From assembly GCA_944332475.1 (NCBI GenBank), contig CALVKA010000001.1, positions 124,001 to 188,000 on the forward strand: 64,000 nt of DNA, written 5' to 3'. Both the position numbers and the translations under genes were made by a program. Shown in pieces: positions 1 to 7,495 of this stretch. The notes under the pieces were generated by a model. That model worked only from the letters and a program-made list of their open reading frames with translations. It made no database searches and was not told where the DNA came from. Origin of the DNA: an uncultured Bacilli bacterium. GTDB lineage: Bacteria; Bacillota_I; Bacilli_A; RF39; UBA660. Position 1 is the first letter of the stretch. Each line of letters begins with the position of its first letter.

Positions 1-48
1 TTTATTACTAAAAAAGAGATTAAGATGATAAAAGAAGAAGTTTCATAA
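1..48 (+). CDS. C-terminal end of an upstream gene (partial)
   Basis: Frame 1 is open from the window edge and ends at TAA 46-48, encoding 15 residues with a charged lysine/glutamate-rich tail. A hairpin terminator follows 13 bases later, as expected at the end of a real + strand gene. Nothing can be said about function. Confidence 0.5.
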   Translation, partial: FITKKEIKMIKEEVS

Positions 49-60
49 TTTTTTAAACAA

Positions 61-86
61 AAAGCACGATTTTTCGTGCTTTTTTT
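61..86. terminator. Rho-independent terminator, probably bidirectional
   Basis: A 9-bp stem (61-69 with 74-82) closes a TTTT loop and is followed by a T run on the + strand. On the opposite strand the stem is also followed by several T. It ends the upstream gene and would stop leftward transcripts leaving the neighbouring recombinase segment. Confidence 0.8.
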
Positions 87-110
87 CAGATATAATGCTT
101 TTCATAAAGG

Positions 111-124
111 TAGATACTCTATGA
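111..124 (+). repeat. Left inverted repeat of the invertible segment
   Basis: The sequence TAGATACTCTATGA is the exact reverse complement of 1420-1433. A further TCATAAA lies just outside both copies, directly adjacent on the right and two bases away (GG) on the left. With it, each site looks like two inverted half-sites (TCATAAAG and CTCTATGA) around a 5-7 base centre, the shape of a tyrosine recombinase core site. Confidence 0.75.
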
Positions 125-156
125 CTTTGTATTATTTTCTATTGATTATTGATATT

Positions 157-175
157 TTGACTAACTTTTTGACTA
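157..175 (+). repeat. Paired TTGACTA repeats, left of int
   Basis: TTGACTA occurs at 157-163 and again at 169-175, a 12-bp step. An identically spaced pair lies on the other side of the recombinase gene at 1274-1292 in the same orientation. These could be arm-type sites for the enzyme's N-terminal domain, as in the Tn916/lambda integrase family. That role is inference. Confidence 0.5.
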
Positions 176-176
176 T

Positions 177-1256
177 TTAATGATTTCCTAATTTTTCCAA
201 ATATACAGATTTTAAATAATTTGTCGGATGTACATATAAAGATAAGGTTATTTTTACATCCGAATGTCCTAATATTTCACTCAAACTCTTAGGATCCATG
301 CCTATTTCTATACATTTTGTTGCGAAAGTATGTCTTAAAGAGTGGAAGCCATATTTTTTTATTCCTACATCCTCTAATAACTTCTGATACTTATTATAAT
401 ATGTTCTTGGTTCAATATAATCTTTTGTTCCTGTTAAAAAATAAGTGTTATTGTTTGTTGGTTTTATTTCTATTAATATCTGATATAAAAATTTACAAAT
501 AGGTATTTCTCTTTTCGAGTGTTCTGTCTTTGGTTCTTCTATCACGACTCTTGTTTTAGAATGTGTTTCTGTATCCATAATTCTTAACATCGTATGATTG
601 ATGTGAATTACTTTTTTATTTAAATCGATATCACTCCATTTTAAAGCACATATTTCTCCAATTCTAAGTCCTGTATATAAACTAAGTAATACGCCATAAG
701 AAGGTAAGTCTTTTCTTTTTAAAATTTCTTTTTCTAATGTCTTTTGTTCTTTCTTGGTTAATATTTTAATATCTTTCTTTTGGAGTTTAGGGAGCCTAAA
801 CTTAAAAGAAATATTAGCGTAAGATAAGATTTGTTTTAATACTACAATCATATCTCTAATGGTTTTATTACTAAAACCTTCTTCGAATTTTTGATTCATA
901 AATACTTCTAAAGTAATGGGCTTTATATTTCTTACTTCCATATTTCCTAAGTAAGGTTTAATATGATTTTTCACAATACTATAATAATGAGCATAGGTAG
1001 ATGATTTTACTAAGAACTTGATACTTTGTAACCATCTATCCATATAATAATTAAAGGTATATCTACTAGATACTTCTTTTTGTTTTAATTTTTCTGAATT
1101 TAAAAGAATAGTATTTCTTTTTTGTTTTACTTCCATATAACTTTTCCCATAAACATAACCATATTTATATTTACCATTTTCTAATTGTTCTTTTACATAT
1201 CTAGCTTCCCATCTCCCATCTTTTCTATAAAAAATATTTTCTCCTTTTCTACTCAT
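177..1256 (-). CDS. Tyrosine recombinase / site-specific integrase
   Basis: This 359-residue protein has the full layout of a Tn916-type integrase. An N-terminal arm-binding region carries the typical KDGRWEARY motif. A SAM-like core-binding domain spans roughly residues 65-150. The C-terminal catalytic domain contains the Arg of GLRIGE, HSLRHTFAT, LGHSDVKITL and a C-terminal tyrosine in LYVHP, so all recognisable catalytic residues are present. The ATG is preceded by AAAGGAG. The gene stands alone, with no excisionase, phage or conjugation genes beside it, and lies inside a pair of inverted repeats. It therefore probably inverts its own segment rather than moving an element. Confidence 0.93.
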   Translation of the reverse strand: MSRKGENIFYRKDGRWEARYVKEQLENGKYKYGYVYGKSYMEVKQKRNTILLNSEKLKQKEVSSRYTFNYYMDRWLQSIKFLVKSSTYAHYYSIVKNHIKPYLGNMEVRNIKPITLEVFMNQKFEEGFSNKTIRDMIVVLKQILSYANISFKFRLPKLQKKDIKILTKKEQKTLEKEILKRKDLPSYGVLLSLYTGLRIGEICALKWSDIDLNKKVIHINHTMLRIMDTETHSKTRVVIEEPKTEHSKREIPICKFLYQILIEIKPTNNNTYFLTGTKDYIEPRTYYNKYQKLLEDVGIKKYGFHSLRHTFATKCIEIGMDPKSLSEILGHSDVKITLSLYVHPTNYLKSVYLEKLGNH

Positions 1257-1273
1257 AAATCTCCTTTCTAAAA

Positions 1274-1292
1274 TTGACTAAAACTTTGACTA
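1274..1292 (+). repeat. Paired TTGACTA repeats, right of int
   Basis: TTGACTA occurs at 1274-1280 and 1286-1292, with the same 12-bp step and orientation as the pair at 157-175. The two 20-base stretches match at 17 positions. Candidate arm-type recombinase sites. Confidence 0.5.
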
Positions 1293-1352
1293 TAAAAGAA
1301 AATAAAAACTTAATAAAAATTGTGAAAACGACTAAAAACAACAGAAACCACA

Positions 1353-1381
1353 TTGTCAAAAAGCAAAAAATATTGTATATT
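1353..1381 (+). promoter_or_regulatory. Sigma-A promoter reading out of the invertible segment
   Basis: TTGTCA (1353-1358), a 17-base spacer and TATATT (1376-1381) are each one base from consensus. It points rightward through the right inverted repeat to the surface protein gene at 1506. No comparably good promoter was found between the repeat and that gene, so in this orientation the gene should be ON. Confidence 0.7.
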
Positions 1382-1382
1382 T

Positions 1383-1411
1383 AATGTAGTAAAGAATAGA
1401 AATAATGTCAA
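1383..1411 (-). promoter_or_regulatory. Promoter of the recombinase gene
   Basis: On the minus strand TTGACA (1411-1406), a 17-base spacer and TACATT (1388-1383) precede the integrase gene. It faces and nearly abuts the rightward promoter at 1353-1381, so the two may interfere. Confidence 0.6.
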
Positions 1412-1419
1412 AATAAGCA

Positions 1420-1433
1420 TCATAGAGTATCTA
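1420..1433 (-). repeat. Right inverted repeat of the invertible segment
   Basis: This is the exact reverse complement of 111-124. It lies between the outward promoter and the start of the surface protein gene, inside the expected 5' leader of that transcript. Confidence 0.75.
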
Positions 1434-1505
1434 TTTATGATTGTAACACGCTTGACTTATAAAGAAAAAATAATTCCTTGAATTCAGAAAAGGAGCTTAG
1501 ATAGA

Positions 1506-4500
1506 ATGAGTAAGATAAAGAGGTTTGTACAAGAACATACAAAAGAAGTCGTAGTCTTTGGTGTTTTTGTAGTGGCAGTATCTATCTTTTTTGTAGGGAA
1601 TGCTTTCGCAGCTTTAACACCAACAAAAAGTGTGATTATTACATCAAAAAATACTAGCTTTGAAGATAACGAACCAGGATCCTGGCAAGTAGAGAAGAGT
1701 GGCAAATGGGTATCGAAAGGAAAGGCTAGAGTCACCTTTGATGTAGATACTTCACTTATGACAGAAGATAGAGATACCGATATCATCATGGTACTAGATA
1801 TCTCAGGGTCCATGTCAGGAGACAAACTAGATAGAGTAAAAAGTGATTCTACAGAACTAATAGAAAGTTTACTTTCTAACAGAAATAATCAAGTGGCCTT
1901 AATTACGTTTGATACAGTATCTACCATTGTATCAGATTTTACGAATGATAAAGTCGCATTAATAAATCAAATTAATGAGTTACAAGATACCGGAAGTACC
2001 AATTATTATCAAGCCTTAGTAAATGTCGATACTATATTACAGGATTATCAGAAAACGAATAATAAAGAAGTGATTGTCTTATTCTTAACGGATGGGTATC
2101 CTAATGAGGACACTCCAAATCAAATAGCTCAATATGGATATTTAAAAAGTCAGTATCCTTATATAACGGTTAATGGTATTCAATATGAAATGGGAGATAC
2201 GATATTAAATCCTATTAAAGAGATTAGTGATAATCAATTTTTTGCCGATATGGAAACGTTGAATAATGTGTTGTTTGATGCGAGTGTTGCGCCAATTTCC
2301 TATGATGAGTTTCAAATTGTAGATTATATTGATAACCGGTATTTTACCTTAGAAAGTGAAGATGATATTACAGTATCACAAGGGAAAGTCAAGTTAGAAG
2401 AAGAAAATGGAAAACAAAAAATAACTTGGACGATATCTAATTTTAATAGTGGAAGAGATGCCAAACTAACGATGGATTTAAATTTAAAAGAAGAATATGT
2501 TGGACAAGGTGGTATTTATCCTACGAATGAAAGGGAAGAGATATTATCTTCTATTCAAGGGCAAGAGGAAGATGTTAACAGTACCTTAACTCCAGTTTTG
2601 GCAGATAACTATCAAGTGATTTATGATGGGAATGCACCAGATGGTTGTACGGTAAATAATGTACCAGATAGTTTAAACCATTCAGTGTTTGATACGGTAT
2701 CTATCTCAACAGAACAACCAAGTTGTGCAGGATATCAATTTAAAGGATGGGAAGTTGTGAATAAAGATGTATCTAGAGTAGGAGAAGACTACTTTATCAT
2801 GCCAGAAGAGAATGTCACTATCCGTGCAGAATGGTCTAAGGTAACCATAGCCAAGTCTATGGATGGAACGGTTAACACGATGGGCGATCCTATTATGAAA
2901 CGATATACTTCCGGTACCTCTACTGATTATCATAGTAGTACCTATAAGAGTAAGGTTACATCTATTGTGACAAAAGATAACTTAGATATTCCGACATCAG
3001 CCATAGAATATTGGGATGTATCGGCAGCAGGAGATGGAAGTGTGATTGCTTACGTTGAAGATGATGGAAGTGGTAATGGAACTTATAAAGTAACAATAGG
3101 CGGGCAAGGTGGGATTATAGCCAATCCTAACTCAAGCTTCTTGTTTTATGGAAGTAATTCTAGTAATGGCTTTTCATCTTTAGAATCTATTGATTTAACG
3201 TATTTAGATACAAGTCAAGTAACGAATATGAGTTATATGTTTCAGGATTGTAGTAGTTTAACAAGTTTAGATGTCAGTAATTTTAATACCTCTAATGTAA
3301 CAGATATGAGTTCTATGTTTGATGGTTGTAGTAGTTTAACAAATTTAGATGTCAGTCATTTTGATACCTCAAAAGTAACAAGTATGAGTCATATGTTTTC
3401 TAATTGTAGAGGTTTAACTAGTTTGGACGTTAGTCATTTTGATACATCTAATGTAACGAATATGAATGGTATGTTTATGTTATCTAGTACTAGTTCCTCA
3501 TCAGGTAGTTATTCAAAATTAACATTTTTAGATGTTAGTCATTTTGATACATCTAATGTAACGAATATGAGTTATATGTTTTATGGTTGCAGTGATTTAA
3601 CTAATTTGGATGTTAGTAATTTTGATACGTTGAATGTAATAAATATGAGTAATATGTTTCAGGGATGTCATAGTTTAAGTGTTTTAGATGCTAGTCGTTT
3701 TAATACGTCTAAGGTAACCGATATGAGTAATATGTTTTCTAGTTGCAGTGGCTTAACTAGTTTAGACGTTAGTCATTTTGATACATCAAAAGTATCGAAT
3801 ATGAGTTTTATGTTTTCTGGTTGTAGCAGTTTAACCGGTTTGGACGTCAGTAATTTTGATACATCTAATGTAACAAATATGAGTTATATGTTTTCTAATT
3901 GTAGTAGTTTAACTAGTTTAGACGTTAGTCATTTTGATACATCAAATGTAACTAGTATGGGTTCTATGTTTTCTAGTTGTAGCAGTTTAGCCAGTTTAGA
4001 TGTAAGTAGATTTGATACATCTAACGTAACAAATATGAGTTATATGTTTAGTGGTTGTAGAGGTTTAACTAGCTTAGATTTGAGAAATTTTAATACATCG
4101 AATGTAACGAATATGAGTTATATGTTTTATGTTTGCAGTGGTTTAACCAGTTTAGATTTAAGTAATTTTGATACATCTAAGGTAACAAGTATGAATTCTA
4201 TGTTTTCTTATTGTAGCAGTTTAACCAGTTTAGATGTCAGTAATTTTGATACATCCAATGTAACGAATATGTATTCTATGTTTATGAGTTGTAGCAGTTT
4301 AACTAGTTTAGATGTCAGTAATTTTAATACGTCAAATGTAACAGATATGGGTAGAATGTTTATGAGTTGTAGCAGTTTAACTAATTTAGATGTTAGTTAT
4401 TTTGATACTTCTAATGTGATATATATAAATTCTATGTTTTCTGGTTGTAGCAGTTTAACTAGTTTAGATGTTAGTTATTTTGATACTTCTAATGTAACGG

Positions 4501-4865
4501 ATATGAATGCTATGTTTCAGAGTTGTAGGCGTTTAACTAGCTTGGATGTCAGTAATTTTGATACATCAAATGTAACGAGTATGAGTTATATGTTTTACTA
4601 TTGTAGCAGTTTAACAAGCTTAGATATGCGAAATGCTGATTTTAGTTCTGTTACTACGTATGGTAATATGTTTGACTATGTTAATAGTAACATTAATGTC
4701 ATTGTTAAAGATAGTACGGCTCAGAGTTTTGTACGTGCTAGGTTGGATGATGCTAATAGAACTAATGCTACAGTTACAATAGCTGGTTCTGGTACACAGA
4801 CTAGTTATCGGTTTGAAAGGGTTCCTGAATTTAGGGACTCTTTTTTGTATGTATTTATGTTATAA
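1506..4865 (+). CDS. Secreted vWA / BspA-type leucine-rich-repeat surface protein
   Basis: This 1119-residue protein has a signal peptide (cleavage near 35, AFA-A). A von Willebrand factor A domain follows at about 92-275 with an intact MIDAS (DISGS at 98-102, Thr165, TDG around 196). An InlB-B/Flg_new-like module at about 368-445 ends in AEW. From about 562 to 1050 there are 18-19 DUF285/BspA repeats of 26 residues (LDVSxFDTSNVTNMSYMF type). Such proteins bind host or matrix ligands; the ligand here is unknown. No LPXTG motif or C-terminal membrane anchor is visible. The last residues are encoded by a terminator hairpin and the next gene's -10 box, so the natural C-terminus may be lost. Confidence 0.9.
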   Translation: MSKIKRFVQEHTKEVVVFGVFVVAVSIFFVGNAFAALTPTKSVIITSKNTSFEDNEPGSWQVEKSGKWVSKGKARVTFDVDTSLMTEDRDTDIIMVLDISGSMSGDKLDRVKSDSTELIESLLSNRNNQVALITFDTVSTIVSDFTNDKVALINQINELQDTGSTNYYQALVNVDTILQDYQKTNNKEVIVLFLTDGYPNEDTPNQIAQYGYLKSQYPYITVNGIQYEMGDTILNPIKEISDNQFFADMETLNNVLFDASVAPISYDEFQIVDYIDNRYFTLESEDDITVSQGKVKLEEENGKQKITWTISNFNSGRDAKLTMDLNLKEEYVGQGGIYPTNEREEILSSIQGQEEDVNSTLTPVLADNYQVIYDGNAPDGCTVNNVPDSLNHSVFDTVSISTEQPSCAGYQFKGWEVVNKDVSRVGEDYFIMPEENVTIRAEWSKVTIAKSMDGTVNTMGDPIMKRYTSGTSTDYHSSTYKSKVTSIVTKDNLDIPTSAIEYWDVSAAGDGSVIAYVEDDGSGNGTYKVTIGGQGGIIANPNSSFLFYGSNSSNGFSSLESIDLTYLDTSQVTNMSYMFQDCSSLTSLDVSNFNTSNVTDMSSMFDGCSSLTNLDVSHFDTSKVTSMSHMFSNCRGLTSLDVSHFDTSNVTNMNGMFMLSSTSSSSGSYSKLTFLDVSHFDTSNVTNMSYMFYGCSDLTNLDVSNFDTLNVINMSNMFQGCHSLSVLDASRFNTSKVTDMSNMFSSCSGLTSLDVSHFDTSKVSNMSFMFSGCSSLTGLDVSNFDTSNVTNMSYMFSNCSSLTSLDVSHFDTSNVTSMGSMFSSCSSLASLDVSRFDTSNVTNMSYMFSGCRGLTSLDLRNFNTSNVTNMSYMFYVCSGLTSLDLSNFDTSKVTSMNSMFSYCSSLTSLDVSNFDTSNVTNMYSMFMSCSSLTSLDVSNFNTSNVTDMGRMFMSCSSLTNLDVSYFDTSNVIYINSMFSGCSSLTSLDVSYFDTSNVTDMNAMFQSCRRLTSLDVSNFDTSNVTSMSYMFYYCSSLTSLDMRNADFSSVTTYGNMFDYVNSNINVIVKDSTAQSFVRARLDDANRTNATVTIAGSGTQTSYRFERVPEFRDSFLYVFML
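3194..4660 (+). repeat. Tandem 78-bp coding repeats of the BspA domain
   Basis: About 18 in-frame copies of a 78-bp unit (for example, successive units start at 3840 and 3918) are highly alike at DNA level, sharing stretches such as GATACATCTAATGTAAC. One unit is interrupted by an extra Ser-rich insert around 3480-3520. Such arrays can change copy number by slippage or unequal recombination. Confidence 0.85.
4818..4847 (+). terminator. Terminator inside the 3' end of the surface protein gene
   Basis: A 9-bp stem with two G-T pairs (4818-4826 with 4833-4841) closes a 6-base loop and runs into six T. The in-frame stop codon comes only after it, at 4863-4865. Confidence 0.65.
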
Positions 4866-4866
4866 T
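4858..4866 (+). promoter_or_regulatory. Extended -10 promoter of the CDF gene
   Basis: TGTTATAAT is a perfect extended -10 element. It overlaps the stop codon of the preceding gene and sits about 20 bases before the next start codon. No clear -35 is seen. Confidence 0.55.
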
Positions 4867-4889
4867 CTTATTAGAATAGGAGTGGTAGA

Positions 4890-5756
4890 GTGACACGGGA
4901 ATTAAAAGCTTTGGTATTTAGTATGATTTATAATTTTATCACTTCTATTATTAAGTTGTTTGGTGGTGTATTTTTTCATCTTGGTAGTTTATTTGCAGAT
5001 GGGTTACATACATTGAGTGATTTTATTACAGATTTGATTTCTTTTTTAGGGGTTAATTTATCTAAGAAGAGGCCTACGAAGCATCATCCTTTTGGATTTG
5101 GTAGAGTTTCTTATCTTACCAATTTATTTATTGGGATGTTACTCGTTATTTTAGCTATTTATATTATTATTTCTGGATTTTTAAATGAAGTTGTTGTTCC
5201 TGATAATAGTGTTTTCTTATTACTTTTTACTGTTTTTGTTTTGAAACTTATTGTTTTAATTTTCTTATATTATGCAAGTAATCATATACGTAGTCAGGTT
5301 TTAATTACTTCTTACAGGGAGGCTAAGGCGGATTTGGTTTCTACGGTTATTGTTTTTCTTGTTGTGTTGTTGTTGAAGTTTTCTGAACAGTATTCCTTCT
5401 TAGAATATGCAGATGTGATTGGCTCTAGTGTTATTGGTCTTATGGTGTTACATATGGCTATTCAAATTATTACAGAAAATAGTTTATCTTTGTTAGGGGA
5501 AGCAGAAGTGGATTCTGATTTGGTTCGTAATATTAGAGAGTTTATTTTAAGTTTTAAAGGGGTAAAAGATACCAAGTTTACTTTAATTAAATATGGAGAT
5601 TATTATCAGATTCATGTTATGTTAGAAGTAAATGAGGGACTTAGTTTGCGTCAGGTTAGTCATTTAGAGCAAAGATTAAGAGAAAATTTGGTTCGTCATC
5701 GTTCTTTTCATGTTAAGTATCCAACGATTTATGTTACCAATCATTTAGACAAATAA
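4890..5756 (+). CDS. Cation diffusion facilitator family efflux transporter
   Basis: This is a 288-residue membrane protein with the CDF signature GSLFADGLHTLSDFITD in an early helix and HPFGFGRVSYL shortly after. A soluble C-terminal domain follows from about residue 210. The His and Asp residues of the signature form the transport site for divalent ions (Zn, Fe, Mn or Co) in exchange for protons. The metal cannot be told from sequence. Translation starts at GTG 4890 behind AGGAGTGG. The length is normal for the family. Confidence 0.9.
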   Translation: MTRELKALVFSMIYNFITSIIKLFGGVFFHLGSLFADGLHTLSDFITDLISFLGVNLSKKRPTKHHPFGFGRVSYLTNLFIGMLLVILAIYIIISGFLNEVVVPDNSVFLLLFTVFVLKLIVLIFLYYASNHIRSQVLITSYREAKADLVSTVIVFLVVLLLKFSEQYSFLEYADVIGSSVIGLMVLHMAIQIITENSLSLLGEAEVDSDLVRNIREFILSFKGVKDTKFTLIKYGDYYQIHVMLEVNEGLSLRQVSHLEQRLRENLVRHRSFHVKYPTIYVTNHLDK

Positions 5757-5782
5757 AAAAGACTTTTTTGAAGTCTTTTTTT
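5755..5782. terminator. Bidirectional terminator between convergent genes
   Basis: AAAAAAGACTT pairs with AAGTCTTTTTT around a short T-rich loop. T runs lie on both sides, serving the CDF gene and the PepSY gene on the opposite strand. Confidence 0.8.
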
Positions 5783-6338
5783 AGTCGTTGATTCTATCTT
5801 TATCGTATTGTAATACTTCTCCAGTTTTTGATATGTCAAAATCATATTCATAGGTTGCATCACGCCATTCTATTTCATATACCATAACACCATCATCATT
5901 TTCTTCTCTTTCGCTTACTAGCGTTAAGTCATCTTCCTTTAGACTTGCGTATTCTAATGCAATCTGTTTTGCTTCTTCTATTGTAATTTCTTCTTCTGTT
6001 GTGTTATTTGTTGCTGTATTGTCATTTGTTGTATTATTATCCTTTGTCTCTATAAAGTCTGTATAGATTAGTTTTCCATCTTTAGCATCTATTTTTGCTT
6101 CATATTCATTATTGTTGTAGTAGAAGTCTATTTCATATTGACTGTTTTCCATTTCTAAGTCTACATTTTCAAAATGAATGTCATCTTCTTCTACGTTAAT
6201 TTCTTCTGCTAGAGAAGATTTTGCTTCTTCTTTGCTGATATAGGCTGTATTCCTATAGATTAAGAATCCAGCTATGATAACAATAACAACCGCGATGATC
6301 CCCAATAAAATTTTCGCCCATTTTGGCATATTCTTCAC
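5781..6338 (-). CDS. Membrane-anchored protein with two PepSY domains
   Basis: The protein has 185 residues with one N-terminal membrane segment (about 9-28). Two PepSY-like modules follow: SKEEAKSSLAEEI at about 35-95 and TIEEAKQIALEYA at about 115-185. They are joined by an Asn/Thr-rich linker. PepSY modules are found in peptidase propeptides and cell-surface proteins and are thought to modulate proteases, but no target is evident here. It is transcribed divergently from nothing obvious and ends in the shared terminator. Confidence 0.8.
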   Translation of the reverse strand: MKNMPKWAKILLGIIAVVIVIIAGFLIYRNTAYISKEEAKSSLAEEINVEEDDIHFENVDLEMENSQYEIDFYYNNNEYEAKIDAKDGKLIYTDFIETKDNNTTNDNTATNNTTEEEITIEEAKQIALEYASLKEDDLTLVSEREENDDGVMVYEIEWRDATYEYDFDISKTGEVLQYDKDRIND

Positions 6339-6377
6339 CTCGACATTATTGTAATATAGAAGTTTGTTTTTGTCTAT

Positions 6378-6734
6378 TTATTTTTTATTAATTCCAATCA
6401 TACCTCCTAATATAGCTGTAATTAACATAATACTATCATATAATAATAATCTTAGTTTTAATCCTTGTCCGGTTATTAAAGTTATTAGTGTAAATAGAGT
6501 GATCATGAATAGTCCTAGTTTAATTCCTTCTAAATAGCCTTTTTTATTTGCTTTTTTACCAAGAATAATTCCACTGATTAATATGTTCCCTAATAATATT
6601 ATTAATTTTAATAGTTGATAAATGTTAGATGAAATGATATCAAAATGGTATAGGGTTGTGATGATTAATAAACAGATTGAGATTGATAGAATTGTAAATA
6701 AAAATTGTAGAGAATATTTTTTTATTATTTCCAT
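6378..6734 (-). CDS. TIGR04086/DUF3792-like small membrane protein
   Basis: This 118-residue protein has four hydrophobic segments and a short Lys-rich loop with GKKANKKG between helices 2 and 3, followed by GYLEGIKLGL. The pattern fits the TIGR04086 membrane family of unknown function, but this is a pattern judgement. The start is taken at ATG 6734 because GAGGTG lies four bases before it. A TTG four codons upstream would overlap that ribosome site. Confidence 0.65.
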   Translation of the reverse strand: MEIIKKYSLQFLFTILSISICLLIITTLYHFDIISSNIYQLLKLIILLGNILISGIILGKKANKKGYLEGIKLGLFMITLFTLITLITGQGLKLRLLLYDSIMLITAILGGMIGINKK

Positions 6735-6806
6735 AGTGCACCTCAATTTATTTTATGTTTTTGTATAAAATTTATGAAATGATTTAAACTATTACTAGGT
6801 GATATC

Positions 6807-7451
6807 ATGGCTTATTTTGTTGTGTTAGGGAAAACTTTGTTCTTTTATTTTTTGATTATGGTGATTTATCGTATTATGGGTAAAAGGGAAGTTGGGGAAC
6901 TTTCTATTATGGATTTGATTGTTTCTATTTTTATTGCGGAGTTAGCAGCTATTTCTATTGATAACTATAAGCAAAATATGTTTTTGTCTGTTGTTCCTAT
7001 TATTGCTTTGGTAATTATACAATTGGTGATCTCTCGTATTTCTTTAAAGAGTTCTACTGTTCGTAGTATTTTAGATGGAGATCCTTCTGTTATTATTGAA
7101 CGTGGTAAAGTTAATTTTAAAGAGATGTTGCAACAAAGATATAATTTGGATGATTTGCTTGTACAACTTAGAAGTCGTGGAATTAAATCAATTGAAGAGG
7201 TGGATTATGCGATTTTAGAAACGAGTGGTAAACTTTCCGTTTTTCGAAAGAAAGATGATAAAGATCGTACTTATCCTTTACCTGTGATTATTGATGGGAA
7301 AATTCAAAAAGATGCTTTGTATCAGATTGGGAAAGATCCTGTTTGGTTAGCCAATGCTTTAAGAAGAGAAGGTTATCAATTAGAAGATGTCTTTTATGGG
7401 TTTTATCAAAAAAATAGATTGTTTTTAATTCGAAAAGATGCGATAAAGTGA
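6807..7451 (+). CDS. DUF421 (YetF/YdfR-type) membrane protein
   Basis: The 214 residues begin with three membrane helices containing the conserved YRIMGKREVGELSIMDLIVSI motif region. A cytoplasmic domain follows with DGDPSVIIERGKVNF and LRSRGIKSIEEVDYAILETSGKLSVF. This is the full DUF421 layout seen in Bacillus YetF and relatives, some of which act in spores or stress. The molecular function is unknown. It is followed 44 bases later by the GHL10 gene on the same strand. Confidence 0.9.
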   Translation: MAYFVVLGKTLFFYFLIMVIYRIMGKREVGELSIMDLIVSIFIAELAAISIDNYKQNMFLSVVPIIALVIIQLVISRISLKSSTVRSILDGDPSVIIERGKVNFKEMLQQRYNLDDLLVQLRSRGIKSIEEVDYAILETSGKLSVFRKKDDKDRTYPLPVIIDGKIQKDALYQIGKDPVWLANALRREGYQLEDVFYGFYQKNRLFLIRKDAIK

Positions 7452-7495
7452 CAAACTTCTTTTTCTTTTTGTGGTAGTGTTTATATGGTGATTTT

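Larger units (their letters stand above)
111..1433. other. Predicted invertible DNA segment (recombinase plus outward promoter)
   Basis: The segment is bounded by perfect 14-bp inverted repeats (111-124 and 1420-1433). It contains one gene, a tyrosine recombinase, and a good sigma-A promoter at its right end reading outward into the surface protein gene at 1506. Inversion between the repeats would turn that promoter to read leftward into the terminator at 61-86. The repeats, gene and promoter are seen in sequence. That inversion occurs is inference from the known behaviour of recombinase-linked promoter switches. Confidence 0.65.

Noticed and set aside
177-1256. Remnant prophage or integrative element
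   Set aside because: No other phage, relaxase or excisionase gene is present, and the flanking repeats are inverted, not direct, so integration/excision is less likely than inversion.
3194-4660. CRISPR-like array of regular repeats
   Set aside because: The repeats are contiguous 78-bp in-frame coding units of a BspA domain, with no spacers and no cas genes.
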